Source: Campylobacter sp. CCUG 57310
GTDB taxonomy: Bacteria > Campylobacterota > Campylobacteria > Campylobacterales > Campylobacteraceae
Assembly: GCF_013201975.1 (NCBI RefSeq)
Contig: NZ_CP053845.1
Span: 1,550,001 to 1,614,000 of the forward strand
DNA length: 64,000 nt
Reading direction: 5' to 3'
Part shown: piece by piece, positions 1 to 8,227 of the stretch
How positions within the stretch are numbered: the first letter of the stretch is position 1
Layout: every line of letters begins with the position of its first letter
Position numbers and translations under genes: made by a program
The notes under the pieces: model-generated
The model's database searches: none
Seen by the model: only the letters and a program-made list of their open reading frames with translations
Told to the model about the DNA's origin: nothing

Positions 1-211
1 CTAATTAAAATTTTTTGACATTCGGAGTAGTAGTGCAAAATATATTTGGTAAATTTAAGCTTATTTCTGAAGTATAAATTCATATCAAATGCTATTTTAT
101 TAGTTATAAATTAAAAAGCGATAACTATTTTTAATACTATTATTTTCATAATTTTTATGAAATATTTAAACTTTTTTTAGTTATCATTATCCGTTTTTCA
201 AAGGAGATAAA

Positions 212-1201
212 TTGTTTTCATCGTTTTTTAAGAGCAGAAAATGGGCATGGTGGGCGTATATTGGAGTTTTATTTTTACTCCTTTCGCTTTATATACAAAC
301 AGATATAAACGTAAAGATAAACAACTGGTACAAAGAATTTTACGATATGCTTCAAAAGATAAAAGATCATAATATAAACGATTTTTGGAATAGCATCAAA
401 GATTTTTGCTATCTTGCGTTTCCGTATATTTTTATCATCACGATCACAAATTATTTTACTAGAATTTGGACGTTTAAATGGCGCGAAGCTATGACTTTTG
501 ACTACTTGAAGTATTGGAGAAGCGTAGAAAAAGATATAGAAGGTAGCTCGCAACGTATCCAAGAAGATATTTATAGATTTGCAAGGATAGTAGAAAGCCT
601 AGGGCTTCAAGTAGCTAGAGCCATCATGAAGCTAATCGCCTTCATACCGATACTTTGGGGTCTTAGCAAGGGCGTTGATATACCTTATCTAAAAGACATT
701 CCCGGCTCTCTTGTGTGGATAGCTCTTATAGTTAGCGTAGGCGGTCTTGTCATATCTTGGTTTGTGGGCATTATGCTACCGGGACTTGAATACAACAACC
801 AAAAAGTCGAAGCGGCTTTTAGAAAAGAGCTGGTTTACGGAGAAGACGATAAGAAAAACTACGCACACACGGAAACTCTAGCGGAGCTTTTTACGGGGCT
901 TAAATTTAACTACAATAAGCTATTTTTGCACTACGGGTATTTTGATGTGTGGATCAACTTCTTTAGGCAACTTATGGTGATAGTTCCGCTTATCATTATG
1001 GGACCGGGGCTCTTTTCGGGACTTGTAACGCTTGGTATTATGATGCAGGCAAATAACGCATTCTCGCAGGTTAGAAATTCATTCTCGGTATTTATAAACA
1101 ACTGGACTACTATCACCGAACTTCGCTCTATACACAAGCGCCTAAAAGAATTTGAAACAAATATCGGATATAGACATCGGCAAACTACAAGCGGCGAGTA
1201 A
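212..1201 (+). CDS. SbmA/BacA-like inner-membrane peptide transporter
   Basis: This 329-aa protein matches the SbmA/BacA family of inner-membrane importers, which take up peptides and peptide antibiotics using the proton gradient. It resembles the membrane part of an ABC exporter without an ATPase domain. The first residues are positively charged, then a hydrophobic segment at about 14-30 is followed by further membrane segments near 70-85, 140-150, 165-190 and 250-275. Family-like stretches are INNWYKEFYDMLQ near 35-50 and the long ARAIMKLIAFIPILWGLS helix. The start is TTG at 212, chosen because AAGGAG lies at 201-206 with good spacing and there is no better ATG. It stands alone between a 200-bp AT-rich upstream region and the next unit. 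The family call is firm; the substrate is unknown. Confidence 0.85.
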   Translation: MFSSFFKSRKWAWWAYIGVLFLLLSLYIQTDINVKINNWYKEFYDMLQKIKDHNINDFWNSIKDFCYLAFPYIFIITITNYFTRIWTFKWREAMTFDYLKYWRSVEKDIEGSSQRIQEDIYRFARIVESLGLQVARAIMKLIAFIPILWGLSKGVDIPYLKDIPGSLVWIALIVSVGGLVISWFVGIMLPGLEYNNQKVEAAFRKELVYGEDDKKNYAHTETLAELFTGLKFNYNKLFLHYGYFDVWINFFRQLMVIVPLIIMGPGLFSGLVTLGIMMQANNAFSQVRNSFSVFINNWTTITELRSIHKRLKEFETNIGYRHRQTTSGE

Positions 1202-1370
1202 AATTCTTGCCGCTTTAACTTAAATTTAATCCAAATTTGATTAATTTTAAATCCAATCTTAAAATATAAATTTAAAAAATATTTTTATTATTGACCGCTA
1301 TTTTTAACTCTTTATTAAGTCTTTTAAATGTATATTTGTGTTACATTTACTTATACACCAAGGAGACTTA

Positions 1371-2016
1371 ATGCAAGAGGCAAGAGGCAAGAGATACGAA
1401 AAAGCTGATTATCGGCACCGTCGCTTTGATAGCGGCTATAGTTTTCTTTGGCGGCTTCACCAAAGATATTGCAGGCGGAATTTTTGACTTCAGCAAGCTC
1501 ACGGGTCAATTCCCCGAGTGGTTTAAGACTGCGGGCGGAACTAGCGCAAAAGGCGGATTTTTATTTGCATTGAGCCTCGTTCCTAGCGTTATGCTTGCAC
1601 TTGGATTTGTTGCTATATTTGAAAGATACTACGCTTTATATGCAGCTTCGGCTTGGCTTACTCCTATCTTAAAGCCTATGATGGGAATCCCTGGAGCTTG
1701 CTCGATATCGCTTATGGCAAGCACTCAAAGCACCGATGCCGGTAGCTCTACAGCGAAATTTTTGCGTCAAGAGGGCAAGATGACGCACAAGGAGCTTTTG
1801 ATATTTGCGGCGTTTCAATTTAGCGCTGGAGCTATGATTACGAATTTCTTAGCGTCTTTTGCGCCGTTACTTGTGATACTTGATAAAAACGGGGCTTTAG
1901 CGCCTGCTTCTATCGCGCTTTGCCTCGGTATAATCTTTGTTTTTAAAGTTTTTGGTGCAAATTTAATGAGACTTTACGTCAAAAAATTCGTAAAAGACGA
2001 CGAGGATGAAGTATGA
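1371..2016 (+). CDS. YjiH-type nucleoside-recognition (Gate) membrane protein, out of frame after its ATG
   Basis: The body of this protein, open from a TTG at 1426, is a very hydrophobic membrane protein of the YjiH/nucleoside-recognition (Gate) family and pairs with a YjiG-type partner at 2013. The natural start appears to be ATG 1371, with AAGGAG at 1360-1365. From that ATG the frame is wrong, because a 7-bp unit CAAGAGG is present in nearly three copies at 1374-1393. Removing one unit gives MQEARDTKKL running directly into the body of the protein. In the present state only a weak TTG start inside the first membrane helix would give product, so the gene is probably off or reduced. The stop TGA overlaps the next ATG by 4 bp, so the two are translationally coupled. 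The family is inferred from sequence character; the substrate is unknown. Confidence 0.7.
1374..1393 (+). repeat. Heptanucleotide tandem repeat CAAGAGG (2.9 copies) just after a start codon
   Basis: Two full CAAGAGG units and a third lacking its last G lie directly after ATG 1371. Seven is not a multiple of three, so gain or loss of a unit changes the frame of the downstream gene. Two units restore the frame; three, as here, break it. This has the layout of a slipped-strand contingency locus, though the tract is short. Confidence 0.7.
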
Positions 2017-2477
2017 GTGATAAAACAAACAATAAACTACTAACGGACGTATTCGTAGAGGGCGCAAGAAAAGGTTGGGATATCGCCATACACAACACTA
2101 TCCCAAATGTTTTGATGGCGTTTGTCATCATATATATACTAAACGTATCCGGAGCCCTTAAAATCATAGGAAACTACCTTGGCTTTATCATGGTGCCGCT
2201 TGGGCTTCCCGGTGAATCCATAGCCGTATTTATGGCTGCATTTTTAAGCTGGGGAGGCTCGGCGGGCGTACTTGTAGCATTGGTTCAAGCAGGCACATTA
2301 ACCGCAGGCGACATAGCCGTATTGCTTCCAGGAATGGCGCTTGTAGGCTCAACCGTGCAGTATATGGGTAGGGTTTTAGGTGTGCTTGGAATTCCGGGCA
2401 GACACTATGCGGTGCTTTTTGGAATTTGTATCCTGAACGCCTATCTTGCGATGTTTGTGATGAGCATCATCGTCTAA
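2013..2477 (+). CDS. YjiG-type nucleoside-recognition (Gate) membrane protein
   Basis: This 154-aa hydrophobic protein is the partner of the preceding YjiH-type protein. It has a cytoplasmic-looking polar start (about 1-25), a first membrane helix near 30-48, and glycine-rich membrane stretches containing the AAFLSWGGSAGVLVAL and PGMALVGSTVQYMG segments typical of Gate-domain proteins. ATG 2013 overlaps the TGA of the upstream gene (ATGA), a strong sign of coupled translation. The M20 peptidase gene follows after 11 bases, so all three probably form one unit; together with the peptidase this suggests uptake and handling of an amino-acid or peptide-like compound, which is inference only. If the upstream gene is out of frame this gene may also be poorly translated. 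Confidence 0.75.
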   Translation: MSDKTNNKLLTDVFVEGARKGWDIAIHNTIPNVLMAFVIIYILNVSGALKIIGNYLGFIMVPLGLPGESIAVFMAAFLSWGGSAGVLVALVQAGTLTAGDIAVLLPGMALVGSTVQYMGRVLGVLGIPGRHYAVLFGICILNAYLAMFVMSIIV

Positions 2478-2488
2478 AAGGAGTCATG

Positions 2489-3607
2489 ATGAAACAAGAG
2501 GAGTTGGCTCAATTTTTAGACGAGCTTAAACAGCTAACGCAGATAGAAAGCCATACTTCGCATATAGAGGGTGTAAATTCGGTCGCAAAATGGTTCATAG
2601 ATAAAGCAAATTCGCTAGGATTAAAGCATAAGATAATCAAGCTTAACAGCGACAAAGTGGCCGATTGCCTGCTGATATCAAACGATCCTGAAGTGCAAAA
2701 TTTCGACATACTTTTTGTGGGGCATATGGATACGGTTTTCCCTATTGGCTGGGGTAAAGATGTACCTTTTAAAGAAAATGACGGCAAGATAAACGCACTT
2801 GGCGTGATAGACGATAAGGCGGGCGCTTTGCTATCTTTATACGTCATAAAGGACCTTGATCTAAGCAAACTCAATGTGGCTGTATTTTTAAATTCCCACG
2901 AAGAAACGGGCTCAAATTTCACAAAAGAGCAGATAAGAGAGTATGCCAAGAAGTCAAAATACTGCCTCGTGATGGAGCCTGCCAGAGAAGACGGCTCGAT
3001 GGTAGCAACCAGAAAGGGTATGATAGCTTATACTATAGAATTTCACGGAGTCTCGGCACACGCAGGAAATCATCCTGAGCGGGGTCGCTCGGCGGTAGTT
3101 GAGGCGGCAAATTTCATAGTTGAGCTTTCTAAATTAACTGATTTTAGCGCGGGACACACCTTTAACGCCATAATGACAAACGGCGGAACCGCGCAAAACG
3201 TAGTGCCTGATTTTGCTTCGGTAAATTTTGAGATGAGATATAAATTTGCCTCTTCGGTTGGGTTTTGTAAGCAAAAGCTGGATGAAATTCTAAGTAAACC
3301 CTTTGTGCAAGGCGTAACGCATAAGATAACCTTAACAAACGACGAAGGCCCTATGATAGATGAGGTAAATTTGCCAAAGATCAAAGCTGTGTTTGACGAA
3401 GTCGCAAAAGAAAGCGGAGTCAAAGTAAGCTGGGTCGATGCGGGAGGATTAAGCGACGGCAATATCGCATCTTCGGCGGGTTGCCCTACCATAGACGGGC
3501 TTGGACCGACAGGCGGCAATATGCACTCAAAGAGCGAGTATCTAGTCGTGGATTCGGTAGTGCCAAAATGCAATCTGATCTTAGACGTCATTAAAAAGAT
3601 AGTATAA
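2489..3607 (+). CDS. M20-family zinc metallopeptidase (carboxypeptidase G2-like)
   Basis: A cytoplasmic peptidase or deacylase of the M20/glutamate-carboxypeptidase group. Visible motifs are GHMDTVFP (metal-binding His and catalytic Asp), DDKAGAL (bridging Asp), HEETGS (catalytic Glu and metal-binding Glu), VMEPAR, and the dimerisation-domain signature GVSAHAGNHPERGRSA. A late GNMHSKSEY supplies the last metal His. Two in-frame ATGs occur at 2486 and 2489. I prefer 2489 because AAAAGGAG ends at 2482, giving normal spacing; an upstream start within the previous gene is unlikely. The length (about 372 aa) fits the family. It is the last gene of a three-gene unit and is followed by a clear terminator. 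The family is certain; the substrate (for example a folate-like, peptide or acyl-amino-acid compound) is not. Confidence 0.88.
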   Translation: MKQEELAQFLDELKQLTQIESHTSHIEGVNSVAKWFIDKANSLGLKHKIIKLNSDKVADCLLISNDPEVQNFDILFVGHMDTVFPIGWGKDVPFKENDGKINALGVIDDKAGALLSLYVIKDLDLSKLNVAVFLNSHEETGSNFTKEQIREYAKKSKYCLVMEPAREDGSMVATRKGMIAYTIEFHGVSAHAGNHPERGRSAVVEAANFIVELSKLTDFSAGHTFNAIMTNGGTAQNVVPDFASVNFEMRYKFASSVGFCKQKLDEILSKPFVQGVTHKITLTNDEGPMIDEVNLPKIKAVFDEVAKESGVKVSWVDAGGLSDGNIASSAGCPTIDGLGPTGGNMHSKSEYLVVDSVVPKCNLILDVIKKIV

Positions 3608-3613
3608 ATCTAC

Positions 3614-3660
3614 TTTAGTAAAAGGGCTAAATTCAGACGCTCTTTTACTAAAATTTTTAT
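3614..3660 (+). terminator. Rho-independent terminator after the M20 peptidase gene
   Basis: An 11-bp perfect inverted repeat (TTTAGTAAAAG at 3614-3624, CTTTTACTAAA at 3642-3652) with a 17-nt loop is followed by ATTTTTATT. It ends the YjiH/YjiG/peptidase unit. Confidence 0.75.
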
Positions 3661-3817
3661 TGCAAATCAATAAAAAAATAATTGATAATTAATGAAGCGG
3701 TTTGTATAATACGACATAAATATTTTTTATACTCTTTAAATAAAAAATATACTCGATTTGTAACATCAAAAAATAAAAAAGAACAAATTTAAAATTTATC
3801 TTGCATGGAATATACCA

Positions 3818-4897
3818 ATGACAACTTACAGTAAGAGCAAAAAATCTTTACAAAGCTCCTCTAGGACTCCATTTTATTTCTGGCTTATTTTAGTTGGATT
3901 TCTTATACATGTAGTGTTTGAGTTTATATTTGTATATAACGGCAATAAGCTGATGATGACTTATAATATCATTAGTATAATCGTATTTGGCGGGGCTTTG
4001 AAATTTTTACAGCGCCACCAAAAGATAGCCGTACTTACCTGTTTTATAGAAGCGACCGTTTTTATAACCATTTCAACGATAAATCTAGGCTGGCATATGG
4101 GCTTTCAAACTTGGTTCGTGCCGTTTATAATCCTTTCCATAACCGTTCCTTTTAAAGAGCGCGGAGTTTTTTATTCGCTAGGAATTATTCAATCGATCCT
4201 ATACATATACTTATACTTTTCAGCCAATCTTAAAATCCCTATACTGCAGATAAATTCAGCCGATGATCTGCTAGTTAGGCTTAATATAATCTTTGCATTT
4301 ATACTTATATTTTTCGTAGAGAGAGTGCTTAAAATTTCAAAAGCGATGGAGATGGTATTTTTAAAAAACGAGATCGAGCATATAAAAAATATCGTAAAAA
4401 CCGATGAGCTTACGGGGCTTACGACAAGAAGACAGATGAACGATATACTAAAAAACATCGATATGACTCAAGAAAAAAACGAGGGAAATTTCTATCTGAT
4501 TTTTGGCGATATAGATCACTTTAAAGCGGTCAATGATACTTATGGACATGAGTGCGGAGATGTCGCACTGGCCGAGATATCGGCTATTTTAAAAAACGAA
4601 TGCAGAGTAAATGATATAATCTCTCGCTGGGGCGGAGAGGAGTTTTTGATACTGATTAAAAGTGCGGGCAAAGAGGACAAGTTGAGTAAAGAAAAAGTCG
4701 AGAAAATTTTAAATCGTATCCGCAAAAAAATAGAGCAAAAAATCATAAAATACAAGGATATAAGATTTTCGGTAACCATCACTTTTGGAGGAGTGAGCTC
4801 TTTAAATTTTAACAATATCCAAGATATGATTAGAGCGGCTGACGAGCAGATGTATATAGGTAAGAAAAGCGGAAGGAATAGAGTCGTCATACAATAA
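3818..4897 (+). CDS. Membrane-anchored diguanylate cyclase (GGDEF)
   Basis: A 359-aa protein that should make cyclic di-GMP from two GTP. The N-terminal half (about 18-175) has several membrane helices and no recognised sensor motif. A short coiled linker (about 175-195) leads to a GGDEF domain starting at TDELTGLTTRR. The active-site loop is GGEEF, preceded by the DIDHFKAVNDTYGH metal/GTP segment. RVND sits exactly five residues before GGEEF, so the allosteric inhibitory I-site (RxxD) is intact and product inhibition is expected. No EAL domain is present. It is a single-gene unit; TATAAT-like sequence at about 3704-3709 may be its promoter. ATG 3818 lacks a strong ribosome-binding site. The function is well supported; the signal sensed is unknown. 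Confidence 0.9.
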   Translation: MTTYSKSKKSLQSSSRTPFYFWLILVGFLIHVVFEFIFVYNGNKLMMTYNIISIIVFGGALKFLQRHQKIAVLTCFIEATVFITISTINLGWHMGFQTWFVPFIILSITVPFKERGVFYSLGIIQSILYIYLYFSANLKIPILQINSADDLLVRLNIIFAFILIFFVERVLKISKAMEMVFLKNEIEHIKNIVKTDELTGLTTRRQMNDILKNIDMTQEKNEGNFYLIFGDIDHFKAVNDTYGHECGDVALAEISAILKNECRVNDIISRWGGEEFLILIKSAGKEDKLSKEKVEKILNRIRKKIEQKIIKYKDIRFSVTITFGGVSSLNFNNIQDMIRAADEQMYIGKKSGRNRVVIQ

Positions 4898-4964
4898 TCT
4901 GTTATAAAAAGATAGATTAAAATGTGAGAATTTTACACAAAAACAATAATTCTTTAAAAGGATT

Positions 4965-6590
4965 ATGATGATAAATTATACTCTACAGCAAATTTTTGGC
5001 AAAAATAAAATTTGGGCGGGCGTTCTTGCTACGGTGATGGGATTTTTCTCGGACGTATGCCAACCGCTTGCTCCTTTTAGCAAGTATCTGTTTTTTGCAA
5101 GCATTATCGTAACTTGCGTGTTGTTTTTGGCATATATAGCTCTATCAAGCCTTCGAGAAAGAGTCTTGCCCGTTATAGTATTTTCCGTATTTTCCGCACT
5201 TGCGACAGGAGCCATGTATGGATTACAAAAGATTGACGATCAGGGAGATGAGAAGGGATTTTTAGCGGCATATATCCCGATTTTTGAAGATATACAAAAA
5301 TCGCTTGGAATCATCAGCCAGGACATATCTGAGATAAAAAAAGACACTACCGACATCAAAACATCGGTTAAAACAGTTGATGAAAAGATAGATAAGCTAA
5401 TTGACGGTATCGGCAAACAAAGCGGCATAGTCCCAAGCCCTAAAACAGCGCAAGAATTTTATCACAATGCCAGAATTTACGAACTAAACGGCGATTACGC
5501 AAATGCCAGAAAGGCTTATATTAAGTACTTTACATTTGACGATCAAAAACTTGATCCGCATATAAGATTTCAAAAATTTTTAAAAATTCAAGAGGGAAAA
5601 GCCAGCGCTAAAGAGCTTTATAACGATATGTTTGGCTCAAGCACTCGCCAAATAGACCAATATGCAAGGATACTTTTAGAAGATGCGAAAGAAAAGAGTG
5701 AGTATCTTTTAAATTTTATTAAACAAAATCCCGACTTCGCACCCGCTTACTACGAACTGGCTAGACAATATTCAAAAGCCGTTTTAGGCGAGCAAAGCCT
5801 TAATGATAAAAAGCTTGAAAAAGATCACATCAGCAAATTTTTAGAACTAAACGATAAAGGCAAGCTGGCAAGATATTTTATCGATAAAGAGGAGCTGGAC
5901 TCTCAAATAAAATATGCAAAGGAAAGAAAGGCCGAGCTTGACAAGATAGATGAAAGCGTCTTTAAAAATCCCATTTCAGTAGACAGAATTCATACGAATT
6001 CGTCCTGGCAACTAAGCATTAACATCACAGATAAGCCGGCTGAAATTTTTTATAGGATAGACGGGCTGGGCGATTTTATAAGCACCGGCTATATCGATGC
6101 AATGACATATCAAGGCAGCAGAAAAATACCCCAAAAGATGGTTCGTATATCAAATAAGGCTGACAGCGTAAAAGAATTTATAGAGTTTAAATACATCGAT
6201 CAAAACGGGAAAGAGAGTGAAATTTTTAAATATGAGTGGCTTAACAAGACCGCAGACGGAGAAACTCTGGACCCAAAAGCCCAAAACGACATAAGAATTC
6301 TTAAACAAACTCAAACTTATTGGTTTACTAAAGAGTCGCGCAGAGCACCTTGGATAGAGGGCGATACAAACTATTATTTATATTTTTCGCACCTGTTTTC
6401 TTATGCGGACGGCATAGAAAAGATAGAGTACGGCATCGACTCTGACGACGTAAATACCGTATTAGAAAAACCATATAGCACGGATAGCGATAAAAATTTA
6501 CTCAAAGTGGATCATAAATTTAATAAAATTGTCGTTAGAGTGTATTTCAAAGACGGTACCGATAGTGGAGTTGTGGAGTATAAATTTTGA
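4965..6590 (+). CDS. Unknown membrane protein with coiled coil and TPR-like region
   Basis: I do not recognise a named family. The 541-aa protein has two membrane helices (about 41-61 and 67-87), then a region of regular Ile/Leu/Asp spacing (about 105-150) that looks like a coiled coil. A TPR-like helical hairpin follows (about 163-195, with [14 protein letters not shown]). The C-terminal half (about 320-541) is rich in aromatic and beta-type sequence, including [20 protein letters not shown], which looks like an immunoglobulin- or carbohydrate-binding-like fold. The start ATG 4965 follows AAAAGGA at 4956-4962; the next codon is also ATG. It lies just left of the CRISPR-Cas island and is followed by a hairpin. 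A role in envelope scaffolding or defence is possible but unsupported. Confidence 0.75.
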   Translation: MMINYTLQQIFGKNKIWAGVLATVMGFFSDVCQPLAPFSKYLFFASIIVTCVLFLAYIALSSLRERVLPVIVFSVFSALATGAMYGLQKIDDQGDEKGFLAAYIPIFEDIQKSLGIISQDISEIKKDTTDIKTSVKTVDEKIDKLIDGIGKQSGIVPSPKTAQEFYHNARIYELNGDYANARKAYIKYFTFDDQKLDPHIRFQKFLKIQEGKASAKELYNDMFGSSTRQIDQYARILLEDAKEKSEYLLNFIKQNPDFAPAYYELARQYSKAVLGEQSLNDKKLEKDHISKFLELNDKGKLARYFIDKEELDSQIKYAKERKAELDKIDESVFKNPISVDRIHTNSSWQLSINITDKPAEIFYRIDGLGDFISTGYIDAMTYQGSRKIPQKMVRISNKADSVKEFIEFKYIDQNGKESEIFKYEWLNKTADGETLDPKAQNDIRILKQTQTYWFTKESRRAPWIEGDTNYYLYFSHLFSYADGIEKIEYGIDSDDVNTVLEKPYSTDSDKNLLKVDHKFNKIVVRVYFKDGTDSGVVEYKF

Positions 6591-6623
6591 GGTTAGAATT
6601 TTTAATTAATAATTAAGTAATTG

Positions 6624-6651
6624 TGTCTAAAATTACATCCGATTTTAGACA
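6624..6651. terminator. Perfect 10-bp hairpin, possible terminator
   Basis: TGTCTAAAAT (6624-6633) and ATTTTAGACA (6642-6651) form a perfect stem with an 8-nt loop, 34 bases after the preceding stop codon. It has no clear T-run, so it could equally be an operator or processing site. Confidence 0.4.
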
Positions 6652-6870
6652 TAGTATTGTTTAAATTTATTCATTAAAAGATTCAAGATCTAGAGGCAAA
6701 TAAGTATCTTGTTTATTCTAATTTTATGTTTGATTTATTTATCATAAGCACATTTCATTTTTTAAAAGCCTTGGAAAAAGAAAATTTTATACCCTAATTA
6801 ACAAAAAACGATCATACTATAGACACATTATCGCATAATATATTAAAATTACACAACAAGGAGAATTTTA

Positions 6871-7836
6871 ATGTCTAGTAAAATATATTCCGCAGAAAAT
6901 ATTCTTTATATTATAAAAAGGCTAAATGAAAATCAGACGATCTACATAAAAAGATTAAACGAAGAGATGAATTGGAATATGAGTGAAAGAAATATGGTTA
7001 GATATTTTGATACTATAGAGTCAGTTTTTCCAAAATTATTTACAAAAGGAAAAGATGAAAAAGGAATTTATTATAAGCCTAATCATAGCGATTTTATAAA
7101 GCTTAATCCATCTTCTTTGGCAATTACGGCTATAACTTATAGTTTAATGTCAAAAAGAGAGATTGGTAGAATTTTTAGTATATTGGAAAATAAATCCAAA
7201 AAAGCCATAAAAAAAGAGATGAAAGAGATAGATCAGTGCTATAGATTTATCACCAGACCGTTTGAAAATATAGATAGCGAGATCATGAAAAAAATAGAAG
7301 AATGTATTAAAAATAAGATAGAAATAGCGCTTATTTATGACAATACATTGGTAAAAGAAAAGAAGATAGTAAGACCATATAAGATAATTTTTATAGACGA
7401 GAATTTTTATTTGGCTTGCTTATGTAACGGTGAATTTAATATGCTTAGAATATCGTTTATAAAAAACCTCAAGGCAGGAAGTAAGTTTAAATACATCAAA
7501 AGTAAAGTTGATGACTTTATAGAAAATGGCTTACAAACATCTTTTAGCGATTACAATAGTTTCATAGGAAATAATTTAATAACAGTAAAACTTAAAATTT
7601 CCAAAAGAGTTGCTAGATATTTTACGCATAAAAAGAAATTTTTTGATAGTCAAAGGATAGAAACCTTAGAAAGCGGAGAAAAAATAGCAACATATGAAAT
7701 AACAAATTTTAAAGAGATAATGCCATTTATCAAAAAATGGATTCCTGACGTAGAGGTTATTGAACCAAAGGAGCTAAGAAAACAAATTTTAAAAGATATT
7801 AAAGAGTATCACAAAAATAATCTTTTATACAAGTAA
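6871..7836 (+). CDS. WYL-domain transcriptional regulator beside the CRISPR-Cas operon
   Basis: A 321-aa regulator with an N-terminal winged-helix part (about 1-75; conserved-looking MSERNMVRYFDTIE) followed by a WYL domain (about 140-215). The WYL domain carries IVRPYKIIFIDENFYLACLC and the downstream FNMLRISFIKNL stretch. A C-terminal WCX-like region (about 240-310) follows, with ISKRVARYFTHKKKF. WYL proteins bind nucleic acid and often a small ligand or nucleotide, and many control defence genes. ATG 6871 follows AAGGAG at 6859-6864. The gene converges on csx20, with only 10 bases between the stops, so it belongs to the edge of the island. Control of the type III operon or leader, or sensing of a cyclic oligonucleotide, is inference from position and family. 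Confidence 0.85.
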   Translation: MSSKIYSAENILYIIKRLNENQTIYIKRLNEEMNWNMSERNMVRYFDTIESVFPKLFTKGKDEKGIYYKPNHSDFIKLNPSSLAITAITYSLMSKREIGRIFSILENKSKKAIKKEMKEIDQCYRFITRPFENIDSEIMKKIEECIKNKIEIALIYDNTLVKEKKIVRPYKIIFIDENFYLACLCNGEFNMLRISFIKNLKAGSKFKYIKSKVDDFIENGLQTSFSDYNSFIGNNLITVKLKISKRVARYFTHKKKFFDSQRIETLESGEKIATYEITNFKEIMPFIKKWIPDVEVIEPKELRKQILKDIKEYHKNNLLYK

Positions 7837-7846
7837 TGTTTTTGGG

Positions 7847-8221
7847 TTATTCATACTCCCTAAATCTCTCGTGCTTAAACTCTCGCCTGATTACTAATCT
7901 ACCGTTCTCCAATTGCTCGGTAACGATTCTGCAGGTGGTTGCATAGATGGGTTTTAGTCCGATATTTTTAGCAAAATTTACCATGGCATACGTAGCACCA
8001 AAATCCCCTTGCACTAATAGCAAGTCGCCATTTTTTGACTTTTCTTTCAGTTTTTCTTTATAACTTTCAATACTATTTAAAATGCTTTTATTGGAAGGAT
8101 CTATATTGCTCCAATTTTCATCACTTATAACCACAAAATTATCTATATTTAAATTTTCTAAGGCATCTTTTTCTTGTTCTTTTGTTAGTGAGTGGTTCAT
8201 TAATATAAAAAGAGTTTTCAC
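7847..8221 (-). CDS. csx20: Csx20, CRISPR ancillary protein (likely ring nuclease)
   Basis: This 124-aa protein matches Csx20-type proteins of type III loci: MNHSLTKEQEKDA near the start, LLLVQGDFGATYAMVNF in the middle, IYATTCRIVTEQ, and an end of FKHERFREYE. Proteins of the Csx15/Csx16/Csx20 group have been linked to degradation of cyclic oligoadenylates, so the likely job is to switch off the CARF effectors encoded just upstream. It is the last gene of the leftward operon, 6 bases after the CARF-HEPN gene. Family membership is from motif recognition; activity is inferred from the family and the neighbouring cOA effectors. Confidence 0.8.
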   Translation of the reverse strand: MKTLFILMNHSLTKEQEKDALENLNIDNFVVISDENWSNIDPSNKSILNSIESYKEKLKEKSKNGDLLLVQGDFGATYAMVNFAKNIGLKPIYATTCRIVTEQLENGRLVIRREFKHERFREYE

Positions 8222-8227
8222 GCTATC

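Noticed and set aside
2426-2488. Upstream extension of the M20 peptidase into the preceding gene
   Set aside because: The extra residues overlap the YjiG-type gene and lack a ribosome-binding site; ATG 2486/2489 has AAAAGGAG just before it.
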